Positions 53,483-63,544 of a stretch of 64,000 bases of DNA are shown here, one piece after another (position 1 is the stretch's first letter; every line of letters starts with the position of its first letter). The stretch is from Gonatopus flavifemur. Taxonomy: Eukaryota; Arthropoda; Insecta; Hymenoptera; Dryinidae. The notes beneath the pieces were generated by a model. It had not been told where the DNA came from. It made no database searches and saw only the letters and a program-made list of their open reading frames with translations. Location: NCBI GenBank assembly GCA_018340375.1, contig JAFFJZ010000004.1, forward strand, positions 31,222,001 through 31,286,000, given 5' to 3'. The translations under genes were made by a program, and so were the position numbers.

Positions 53483-55226
53483 CAGGGTGATTCACAATTC
53501 CCGCACTCTTTTTTGGGAGTAGATTCCTGATGAAATTCTAAAACGATTTGTCCTTTTGCACAATGCTCTCCGACGCATAATTTCCGAGATATAATTAATT
53601 AAAATTGACTAATTATGAGGTGGATCCATCGGTCATTCAGGAGCGTCATAACAGAACAAGAGAGGAAGGTGCTTGCAGAGGGCGCTCATACGATCAGCTG
53701 ATCGGTATAATCGATACGATTTACCAACATACAAATTGGTAAATTTTCTATGTAGAACGATTGAATTCATCGACACTGTGAAAAATTGATTATTGTCATG
53801 AATTCTTATCACGATATGCTGTAGGTGAAAGTTGTAATTTCAGTAATGATTTTTATTACGCAGACAAATGTAAAATAGTGTTATTTCGTAGGGATAGGGA
53901 TTCAAGTGGGAGAAAAAAGTATAACTACTCGTTTTCAATCAGAATTTTCATGTAAAAAAGAAAACATGAGAATTTTCATTCATCCGATATCCAATTTGAA
54001 TCGTTTGATTAGTAAGTTTAACACAAGAGATTGGATTCCGAATCCTGTATTCTGATTGGTCGAGAATCAATGTATGTCAGATCAATCCTCGGCCGTTTCA
54101 AATGATTCTTCTGAAGAATGTGTTTTCGACTTATCCCAACCACAACATTGAACAATGATGAATTTATTCGAATTCACCCTTTTTACATCATTCGATGATT
54201 ATAAAGGGTTCATCGGACGTTAATAAAGGACGGATTTGGTTGATCTTCAAAGACAATTCTTTTTCCATTTGAAATAACAATATGCCCTTTGAAGTCATAT
54301 GTGCTTCAAATGAAACTGTTTCGAGCTGTCACCTGATTGGTTGATTCGTATCACGAATGGTTGATTTAAGCGAAACAAACCGTATGTGATTACAATGTCA
54401 ATCAAGTGCGATGATTGGGTCGTATATGATGTCACACCTTGTATTTTCGTCAAAATTTATGGATTCTGCAAGTTGAAGTAAGTTATTAACGTTCGATAAA
54501 CCCTTTATAATCATCGAATGATGTAAAGAGGGTGAATTCGAATGAATTCATCATTGTTCAATGTTGTGGTTGAGATAAGTCGAAAACACATTCTTCAGAA
54601 GAATCATTCGAAACGGCCGAGGATTGATCTGACATACATTGATTCTCGACCAATCAGAATACAGGATTCGGAATCCAATCTCTTGTGTTAATCTTACTAA
54701 TCAAACCGTTCAAATTGGGTATCGGATGAATGAAAATTCTCATGTTTTCTTTTTTACATGAAAATTCTGATTGAAAACGAGTAGTTATACTTTTTTCTCC
54801 CACTTGAATCCCTATCCCTACGAAATAACACTATTTTACATTTGTCTGCGTAATAAAAATCATTACTGAAATTACAACTTTCACCTACAGCATATCGTGA
54901 TAAGAATTCATGACAATCATCAATTTTTCACAGTGTCGATGAATTCAATCGTTCTACATAGAAAATTTACCAATTTGTATGTTGGTAAATCGTATCGATT
55001 ATACCGATCAGCTGATCGTATGAGCGCCCTCTGCAAGCACCTTCCTCTCTTGTTCTGTTATGACGCTCCTGAATGACCGATGGATCCACCTCATAATTAG
55101 TCAACTTTAATTAATTATATCTCGGAAATTATGCGTCGGAGAGCATTGTGCAAAAGGACAAATCGTTTGAGAATTTCATCAGGAATCTACTCCCAAAAAA
55201 GAGTGCGGGAATTCTGAATCACCCTG
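53483..55226. mobile_element. Fold-back element D, 1744 bp, arms of about 750 bp
   Basis: CAGGGTGATTCACAATTCCC at the left and GGGAATTCTGAATCACCCTG at the right. Arms 53483-54230 and 54490-55226 are near-perfect inverted copies around a loop of about 260 bp. TATATA lies on both sides. No coding capacity. The first 70 bp (GATTCCTGATGAAATTCTAA) resemble the ends of the 19497-24649 satellite element. Confidence 0.92.
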
Positions 55227-55320
55227 TATATATGTATATGTATGTATATATACCCCTCCAGAATGTATGTTCGAATATATACATTACATATATACTTATA
55301 TGTATATATATATATGTATA
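55227..55320. repeat. TATATG-rich simple repeat
   Basis: TATATATGTATATG-type sequence follows element D and recurs at 55255-55320 around two copies of CCTCCAGAA. Confidence 0.8.
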
Positions 55321-55855
55321 CCTCCAGAAACCCAATTCCTTCCAAAAACTATGAGGTTGGAGCGATTTGTTTTTCTGACGTCACGAAGTATGCTTAAATT
55401 TAATGTGAATTTCGTTTAGATTCGAAAGTGTAAATCGTTTCCGTTCCTCTGACTTTGCAACGTTTTCATCACGTACGGATACACAATCTTTTTGACCTGG
55501 CATCAACCTAGTAATTTTACCATCCCGATAGAAATTTTGAACTGTATTTACTGTTCAATAACTGTAATATATCAGATTTGTCTCTCAACTGTCTCGCATT
55601 TCTGACCAGATATTCGCTGCATATAAATCCCGCCCGTACCTTAAGAATTGTCAATTTTTTTGGTAATAAACTCAGAATTTCATATTATTCAACAAATGTG
55701 TCTGCAGATTTGAATTTCTTGTGTGACACCCTTTTGTTTCACTGGTAGCAGTCTTACATTACCAATGGTGTGGGATCAGAACACGTTTTTCTATGTAGTT
55801 GTGATTTTGAGCTCAAGGGCAGTATAGATAGTTTACTGGAACATAACGATAGGGT
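55321..55855. other. No gene recognised
   Basis: Unremarkable AT-rich sequence between element D and the large palindrome. No inverted ends, tandem units or coding segments could be supported. Confidence 0.5.
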
Positions 55856-55893
55856 TAGAGGGATTAGTCGAGCCCTTTTATTGAATTTTCGAG

Positions 55894-55928
55894 TCGACGT
55901 TTCGGGTTGTTTCAACCCATTTTCAAGG
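55894..55928 (-). ncRNA. Degenerate hammerhead-like motif
   Basis: On the minus strand: CTTGAAAATGGGTTGAAACA, then ACCCGAAACGTCG. A GGGTT/AACCC stem sits before GAAAC, in the hammerhead order, but the CUGANGA core is altered (UUGAAAA). See the copies at 56098 and 58595. Confidence 0.3.
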
Positions 55929-56097
55929 TAATAACAACAATTCGAAGTGGTGAGAAATTATCGTCGTCCGGACCCATCACGTACGGAGAGGGTAAAAAAC
56001 CAAATCAGTTTGGGTCGTACTCGGATTAGGAATCAGAATTGGAGAGAGTAGTCCGATTTGCTAAGTAAGTTGTCGAGCCTTTTTATTGAATTTCAGA

Positions 56098-56133
56098 GTC
56101 GACGTTCCGGGTTGTTTCAACCCATTATCAAGG
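56098..56133 (-). ncRNA. Degenerate hammerhead-like motif (second copy)
   Basis: Same fold, with CTTGATAATGGGTTGAAACA and then CCCGGAACGTCG. The GAAA box is changed to GGAA, so it is unlikely to be active. Confidence 0.25.
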
Positions 56134-56251
56134 TAATAACATCAATTCTGTAATACAATATAAAGAAATTCTTACAGACTAGCGAATTTAGAGTCACAAT
56201 TTTCTTTGGAAAATACAGATTTTCTCTAAAAAATACAATTTTCTTCTCTTA

Positions 56252-56449
56252 AGGGGATACGAGCGGTCCAATTCTTTCGAGACAAAGTACGTGAAAATGC
56301 GTGCATCGATTCAAAATATCTCTCTGTACAGCATTTCTTTAGCATCTCAAGAAATGCTGTACAGAGAGATATTTCGAATCGATGCACGCATTTTCACGTA
56401 CCTTGTCTCGAAAAAATTCAGAAAAGCCCAGCCGCTCGTATCCCCTTAA
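56252..56449. mobile_element. TTAA-flanked palindromic MITE with GGGGATACGAGCG ends (copy 4)
   Basis: GGGGATACGAGCGGTCC and GCTCGTATCCCC ends, arms of about 95 bp nearly perfect (GTACGTGAAAATGCGTGCAT). TTAA lies on both sides. The matching position in the right arm of the large palindrome (about 58470, TTATAAAC) is empty. Confidence 0.9.
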
Positions 56450-58594
56450 GAACTAAGCGATTGTAAGAAATTGTAAGGAAATTTTCAGTTTCATTGAGGC
56501 CGTGACTATTGTTTTGTTATCAATTGAAAGTTATCGAAGACCAATAAAAATTCAGAGTAATGCAGAAGATGTATCAATGGTTATGTTTCCAGTGTTCTAT
56601 GGGTTTTTAATAGGTTTCAATGGGATTTAATGTGAGATTGACTTTTAACTACATTTAGTGAATAAGAGCAAGATCTATGGCGTTTTTTGGTTTTTATGGG
56701 TTTTAATGGGATTCAATGAGAAATTGACTTTTCACTAAATTGGAGCAGGAACTATGGTGTTTTATGGTGTTTTCGGGTTTTAATGGGATTTGATGAGGAA
56801 TTAATTGTCACGATGAATAAATTAATGACAACAAGCTTTTTAATGTATGGAAGGTGTTTTATGAATTTCTATGGGTTTTAATGGGTTTTAATGGGCAATA
56901 ATAAGAATTTTATAGAAATCGACTGCCAAGATTATTAAAAGAATGAAAACCAGATTCATGTAGATAATCCTCAACAAAACGACGTCAACGATCGGTTACG
57001 TTTTTTCGGACCTCTTCGATCTCAAATTCGATTCGAAATGTTAGAATCTCACATCGCGGTGATGGAGAAATCATTTTTTAACTCAGTGTCAAAGAAGCAG
57101 ATCGGAAGGAATTTCAGTTTGGGATGATAGACCATAAAAACCATTAACCACCCCATCAAACCATGAAAGGTGCTATAGTGGATAAACAGAGTGTAGGAAG
57201 CGTTGAAGGTGTGAAGGAAAACTGGAAGGGGGTTGTGAAGGGCCACCCCAACTGAGCAGAGCGAGGTCAGATCACGAAGTGATTTGGACGAGCGAGGCGA
57301 GGGCCATCCGTGATGTGAATAGATTCAGACAAGAGGTCTAGTTACATAGCGGATACAATCACTGGAATGGAGGTGGGATTGAAATGATATGTCATTGTTA
57401 GTATCTCAAATGAACATCCAGAGAGTGAGGTATCAATTTGACTGGACAAGTGAAACTGAAAATTTGTTGGAAATGAATTTCTAAAAATTAATTTAGATGC
57501 ATCCGCTGTCATTGAGCAAAACTCATTTTGTGTGTTAACGAAAGAAATTATTCATGGTATCACAATATGACTGGTGAAGGTAACATTTCTTTCATGACAA
57601 AGTTGTTACAATAAATTTTCATAATAAATCACTTTGATGATATTCAGTGGAATATAATCTAGACCGCTTCACTAGGTCTATTCACAGCGCGGATGGTGCT
57701 CGCCTCGCTCGTCCAAATCACTTCGTGATTTGATTTCGCTCCGTTGGGTGTAGACCCTTCACAACTCCCATTCAGTTTTCCTCCACACCTTCAACGTTTC
57801 CTACGTTCGATTTATCCACTATAGCACCGTCTATGGTTTGATGGGGTCGTTTATGGTTTTTATGTTATATCATCTCAAAGTGAAATTTCTTTCGATCTGC
57901 TTCTTTGACACCGAGTTGAAAAATGATTTCTTCATCACCGCGATGTGAAATTCTCACATTCCGAATCGAATTTGAGATCGAGGAGGTCCGAAAAAACCTA
58001 ACCGATCGTTGACGTCGTTTTGTTGAGGATTATCCACATGAATCTGGTTTTCATTCATTTAATGATCTTGACAGTCAATTTCTATAAAATTCTCATCATT
58101 ACCCATTAAAACCTATAGAAATTCATAAAACATCTTCGATACATCAAAAAGCTTGTTGTTATTCATTTATTCATCGTGACAATCAATTTCTCATCAAATC
58201 CCATTGAAACCCATTAAAACCAACTGAAACCCAAGAAACACCAATAAACACCATAGTTCCTGCTCCAATTCAGTAAAAAGTCAATTTCCCATTCAATCCC
58301 ATTAGAACCCATTAAAAACCCATAGAACACTGGAAACATAACCATTGCTACATTCTTCTGCATTACTCTGAATTTTTATTATTTCCCGATAACTCTGAAT
58401 TGATAAAAAACAATAGTCACGGTCTCAATGAAACTGAAAATTTTCTTACAATTTCTTACGATCACTTAGTTTATAAGAGAAGGAAATTGTATTATTTTTT
58501 AGAGAAAATTCGTATTTTTCACAGAAAATTGTGACTCTCAATTCGCTAGTCTGTAAGAATTTCTTCACATTGTATTACAGAATTGATGTTATTA

Positions 58595-58629
58595 CCTTGA
58601 TAATGGGTTGAAACAACCCGAAACGTCGG
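58595..58629 (+). ncRNA. Degenerate hammerhead-like motif next to Penelope-like gene
   Basis: CCTTGATAATGGGTTGAAAC then AACCCGAAACGTCGG. The order core box, GGGTT/AACCC stem, GAAAC, GTC is that of the minimal hammerhead ribozymes known in Penelope-like elements. The core reads UUGAUAA instead of CUGANGA (two changes), so self-cleavage is doubtful. Confidence 0.35.
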
Positions 58630-58929
58630 CTCTAAAATTCAATAAAAAGGCTCGACAATTTGCTCGGCAAATCGGACTACTTTCTCTATTTCTGATTCCT
58701 AATGCGAGTACTACCCCAACTGATTTGGTTTTCTACCCCCTCCACGCGTGATGGGTCCGGATGACGATAATAATTTTTCACCACTTCGGTACGTAAGGGA
58801 CATCTATTGATATCGTTGCTACAGGATGGTTTCCACTTACTTCAGACCCTTAAGGAAATATAATGAATTACTGAATCACTTATAGTTTTCACAAGATTGC
58901 AAAAAAGAAACAGTCATTCCAAACTTTAT

Positions 58930-60880
58930 CTCAAATCTTTTCGTTGATCATGAAAATATTGTCATACACATCATTTTAAGAACGTTATCTCAAATCGAAA
59001 CGAACGCGAACAATCTAAATTATTACTTATTCCAATCAAAGATAAATTCGCTCAAAAATTTCGTACTAATAATAAAATAGTGGACTTACAATTCAAATTA
59101 TATACTCTCATGGTTGACCATGAATTCCCTATCTTACTTGGACAGTTACACAGAGACGCCCATGCGTCGTTTCCTCCTCACCGTGAAAGATTGAGAAGGA
59201 AATTAAATGTTCTCGTAACTAAACAACGGAGAATTAATACTCTCCCCTCTACCACCGACATCGAAAATCGAAAAAATGGGAGGATCGTTAACCTATCATC
59301 GGTTCAAATACCAAAAAACTTGGAGTCTTTCCTGACTAACAGCAATAAATCGAATATGAGGCATAATCAACACAAACACATGCCTCTTATCGATATCTTC
59401 GAAGAATTTGAATGTAAGAAACGCCATATTCCGTCCAGTGATGTTGACGTGATTCGTACCGAACTCATCGAAGTCGGCCGCGATTTCACTCCACGTCCAG
59501 TCAAGTTGGATGAAATTGATGAAAAAATTGATATAGATTTCAAATTGTCAAAAAATTTTTTGAAGGAAAATGACGATATTATCGTATTGAAAGCCGATAA
59601 GGGAAACACAAATGTTATCATGAATAGATCGAATTATATGGAGAAAATGAATTCGCTGGTAGTCGACGAGGCCACATATAAACCGATAGATAAATGAGAA
59701 AGAACTAGATTGAATTTGTTGAAAAAATGGAAGTCTTTGGGATACATCGACCAACAACAATCCGTTATGCTCAATTCCACCAACGGGGACATCCCAAGGG
59801 CATATGGGTTACCAAAAATACACGAACTCGAAAATCCATTGAGAATCATCATTTCTAATGTGAATGGGCCACTCAGGGGCATCGAGCTCTACATCTTTAA
59901 CGTTTTGGAAAAATCTCCCCCATATCCGGAATTTTCGATGAGAAACAGTTTTGATCTCATTAAAAAACTGAGGGGAATTCGTAGTCAATCAAGAATGAAA
60001 CTATATTCCTTCGAGGTTGTGGCACTTTCCAATAACATCCCCACCCATCTGGCTGTTCAATATATTGAAGATTACTGGGACCGTATATCGCCCAACACCT
60101 CGTTCAGCAGAGATGCGTTCGTCGGAGCTGTGAGAACTATTTTCCACAACCTTTATGTTCGCTTGGATGGGAAGTTCTTCATGCGGCCTTTGGAACCCCC
60201 ATGGGTGGCCTAATCTCTCCCATCATCGCGAATATGGTTATGGATAGGCTAGAGAAAGAATGTCTCAAAAAATTCAATACCCGTGTCATCTTATATGGTA
60301 GATATGTCGATGATATCTTAATCATCGTTGAACACGATACCGATATACATGAAATTTTTCACATCTTCAATGATTTTAATGTCAGATTAAAATTCACTAT
60401 GGAAGAAGAGTTCGAAGGCTCCTTAAACTTCTTAGACATTACCATCTCTAAGAACAACGATAACATCCTGTCAACGAATTGGTTTGGAAAACCCTCCCTT
60501 TCTGACAGAATTTTAAGTATCAACGCTCCTCATCCGATGAAACAAAAAATCGGTATTGTGTACAACTTGGTCGATAGAGCGATTCTGCTCGCCGACGGTT
60601 GATTTTTCAGAAAATTACACTCCCATGGTGCGAGATGAAATACAGTCATTCCACCAGACGAATAATCAACATCCTTCTGTAATTTATTTCAAAAAAGATA
60701 GTTCAATCAAGACAGAAACATTGTGCGTGATTAGTGATTGTCTAATTCATAATACTGTGTCTTTTGATTCATTTCAAATTGAGATTGTCCATTATCTCAA
60801 ACAAAACTATCCAACCCAGGGTACCCAAGCTCTAGCAGAAACTCGAAGAACACGGACTGCAGCGCTACCTGACGCATGAG
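58930..60880 (+). pseudogene. Penelope-like element reverse transcriptase, broken
   Basis: From 59041 (PIKDKFAQKF) one frame runs to TGA at 59695-59697, covering NFLKENDDIIVLKADKGNTN and NRSNYMEKM of the region before the RT. It resumes in frame with KWKSLGYID, YGLPKIHE, NPLRIIIS and SFEVVALSNNIPTHLAVQYI. A shift near 60190 leads to GGLISPIIANMVMDRLEKEC, RYVDDILIIVE (catalytic Asp pair), LNFLDITISKN and HPMKQKIGIVYNLVDRAI, ending at TGA 60600-60602. YVDDI, the LDITI block and HPMKQKIGIVYNLVDRA mark a Penelope-like RT. Motif A has Glu (SFEVV) where Asp is required. I found no GIY-YIG endonuclease. A last frame to 60879 is of unclear origin. Confidence 0.9.
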
Positions 60881-60889
60881 CGCGAACCA

Positions 60890-61670
60890 AAATTTACACA
60901 CACCACTATATGCAATATAGGTATATGGACCAACGCAAATAATCGTAGCATACTCACACATGCATGAGATTGTAATGTACATGTGATACTTTCCAAAAAT
61001 CAGAAACGAAATTCACTGATCATTCATGAATGAAAAGAATTGATCAATATTGTTGAATGGAGAAAACAACATTAGGTTTTGAAATGAATTTTGTGATAAG
61101 ATGAATGAAATACAAGAAATTATGAACTCAATTATTCAATATGGAAACGAATATCTCATGAGAGATGTGAAACTCCTTCGTGATGAGAAAAAGGAAAAAA
61201 ATATTCATTACAATTAATCAACATGAGTCAATTTATTATCAATTTGATGGTACTGGTTTGAATTAGAAAAAAAATATTCGTCTCAAATTTATATTATTAT
61301 CCCAACGCGACCTAACACTAACCTAACGACCTATCCACCTGTGCTACACGACCATTAAGAAGACTTATGACAGACATGCTATCCACAGGAAAAAAAGGTT
61401 AAATATGATGTGGAGGGGAGATGTTAGGTCGTAATCGTGAACTCAGAGCCGTGTCAATGAGTAATGGGACCCTGAAACTTCCTAAAATTTTTTCCATTTT
61501 TTCCCATGGAAGTTATATCCTTAAGAGGCATCAATTCGATTCTGACCAAAATGCTCCATTTGTCCTTCAATTTTTGGGAGGGAAATGGAGCGTTTTCGTC
61601 AGAATGGCGTGAATTTTCCTATGGGTGTACATGATTACATCTATCATTCCAATAATAATAATAATAATAA
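60890..61670. other. No gene recognised
   Basis: AT-rich DNA with a possible short inverted pair near 61480-61620 (CCATGGAAG and ATTTTCCTATGGG words). It ends in (AAT)n at 61650-61672, which abuts the mariner; the same AAT repeat resumes right after the mariner at 62956. Confidence 0.5.
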
Positions 61671-61672
61671 TA

Positions 61673-62951
61673 TTAGGTGGATAACTTTGCTTCCGCCGTT
61701 TTTTCCGAAACTCGAGGCTTTATTGTAAAAAACTGGTTATACATTTATGATTCGCAGTATTGTTGATCGCTGGCCACTACTTCCTCCGGGCAGCATACGA
61801 GGCCCGCGTTGGAAAGAACTGGTCATCTTTTGAAGCGATCCACGAATCGATCCAGGTTTTCACTTCTCCATAAGACCGGAAGTGCTGTTCAGCTAGGCCG
61901 TGTGCCATTGATCGAAACAAGTGATAGTCCCAGGGAGCAACGTCTGGAGAATACGGCGGGTGGGGTAGGACTTCCCATTCCAAAGTTTCCAAGTATGTCT
62001 TGACCACTTTCGCAACATGGGGTCGAGCATTGTCATGCTGTGAAATCACATTATCATGTCTCTCGTTGTATTGCCGCCGTTTGTCTTTCAATGCTTGGCT
62101 CGAACGCATTAATTGCGTTCGATGAAGATCGCCTGTGATTGTTCCAATCGGTTTCAACTAATCATACTACACTTCGCCGAGCTGGTCCCACCAAATACTG
62201 AGCATAACCTTGTAACCGTGAATATTCGGTTTGGCTGTCGACGTGGAAGCATGACCGGGATATCCCCATGATTTTCTGCGCTTGGGATTATCGTAATGAA
62301 CCCATTCTCCGTGCCCAGTCACAATGCGATGCAGAAATCCCTCCCGTCTTTGCCTTGCAAGCAGCTGTTCACAAACACACAAACGCCGTTCAATATCCCT
62401 CGGCTTCCACTCGTACGGCACCCAATTTCTCTGTTTCTGAATCATTCCAATGACTTTCAGGCGTTTTGAAATGGCTGGTTGCGTCACTCCCAATGATCTT
62501 GCCAATTTTTGTTGCATTTGACACGAGTCTTGATTAAGTCATGCCTCCAATTCTGCAACTTCGGACACCTTCTCTCTTCCACCGTCATGCTGGTCTTCGA
62601 CGGTAAAATCACCGTTCTTGGAGCGTTGAAACCACTCTCGGCACGTTCTCTCACTAATAGCGGCCTCATCATAGGTATTTGAGAGCATTCGATGAGCCTC
62701 AGCCGCAGATTCCTTCATATCGCAGCAGAGAATTAAAATCTCTCGCAAATGACGAGAATTGGGCTCGCACGCTGACATGTTCAATCGAGAATAACTTTAT
62801 GATGCAGACACAAATTGACTAATATTTCGTTGGCGTTATGTTTACAAATAACTTAACTTATCGTATGACATCTATAATCTATTCATTCCAACTACCACTT
62901 ACCGCTACAGCCATCTATTGCAAAACGGCGGAAGCAAAGTTATATACCTAA
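61673..62951 (-). mobile_element. mariner element (mellifera-type), 1.28 kb, inserted in (AAT)n
   Basis: TTAGGTGGATAACTTTGCTT at the left and AAGCAAAGTTATATACCTAA at the right form 28-30-bp terminal repeats. AAT repeats lie on both sides, so it entered a microsatellite. It carries a dead transposase on the minus strand. Confidence 0.95.
61777..62778 (-). pseudogene. mariner transposase (DD34D), three stops, first Asp lost
   Basis: The frame is continuous over 334 codons from MSACEPNSRHLREILILCCD to ASYAARRK, so there are no shifts, but it has three stops: 62541-62539, 62169-62167 and 62160-62158. Landmarks: YDEAAISERTCREWFQR helix-turn-helix, LGVTQPAISKRL, WVPYEWKPRD (the WVPHEL box), HRIVTGHGEW, ISQHDNARPH (second Asp) and YSPDVAPWDYHLF (third Asp, 34 residues on). 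The first catalytic Asp of VTGDEKW is His here. Similarity in the HTH and WVPHEL boxes suits the mellifera subfamily. Inactive. Confidence 0.95.
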
Positions 62952-63032
62952 TGTTAATAATAATAATAATAATGATGATATATTTATGTGTAAATATATA
63001 TATGCATATACATACATACATATGCATATATA
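62952..63032. repeat. (AAT)n and (TATACA)n simple repeats
   Basis: AATAATAATAATAATAATGATG followed by TATATATGCATATACATACA sequence, between the mariner and the next element end. Confidence 0.9.
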
Positions 63033-63033
63033 A

Positions 63034-63530
63034 TAGGGTGCTTTTTTTTCGACTATTTTTTTTTCTCACTCCCATATCGTAATTTTGTGGGGAATGGCTA
63101 AAAAAAAATTCCCTCAAAATTTGAGCCCTTAATATTGACATTAAGTACTCGACCAAGGGCCTACAATGATTTCCTGTTTAACCCGTCCCGGAAGAGAATG
63201 CCACTCTCGACACACCTTTCTTTATCGGCTCGTAACGGATACTATTTGCGTCTGAAAAATTAAGAAAATACATATTCTCATAGTTTAAGATGTGCTCTTT
63301 CTGAAAATATCCATAAAATTCTTCTAAAAAATTTTTGATCATGGAAAAAAGTAGTTAAAAACCAAAAAAAGATGATTTTTCGACACCTGTATTTTTTAAA
63401 ATTGAATTTTCAAGAGATTTCCTGTCCACGACGACCCTGAAATCTCGATCACCGGCGGAATGAATGTTTGGACTCCAATAATATGTGGTTTGGAGATCGA
63501 TCCATCGCTCTCATGCATTCAAAATCGCGC
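63034..63530. mobile_element. Left end of a TIR element running off the window
   Basis: AGGGTGCTTTTTTTTCGACT after TATATAAT is an end type common in insect TIR elements. About 450 bp of AT-rich subterminal DNA follows, then a satellite. The partner end is not in the window. Confidence 0.5.
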
Positions 63531-63544
63531 GGAAACTGTAAAAT

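Larger units (their letters stand above)
55860..58720. repeat. 2.9-kb imperfect palindrome linked to a Penelope-like element
   Basis: Left arm about 55870-57310 and right arm about 57665-58715 are inverted copies (GGGTTGTTTCAACCC, GGTTTTAATGGG and TCACGAAGTGATTTG words), with a unique middle of about 350 bp. The left arm carries two copies of the GGGTTGTTTCAACCC unit and the 56252-56449 MITE, which the right arm lacks. The right arm runs into the Penelope-like gene at about 58930. Such inverted terminal structures are known for Penelope elements. Confidence 0.8.
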
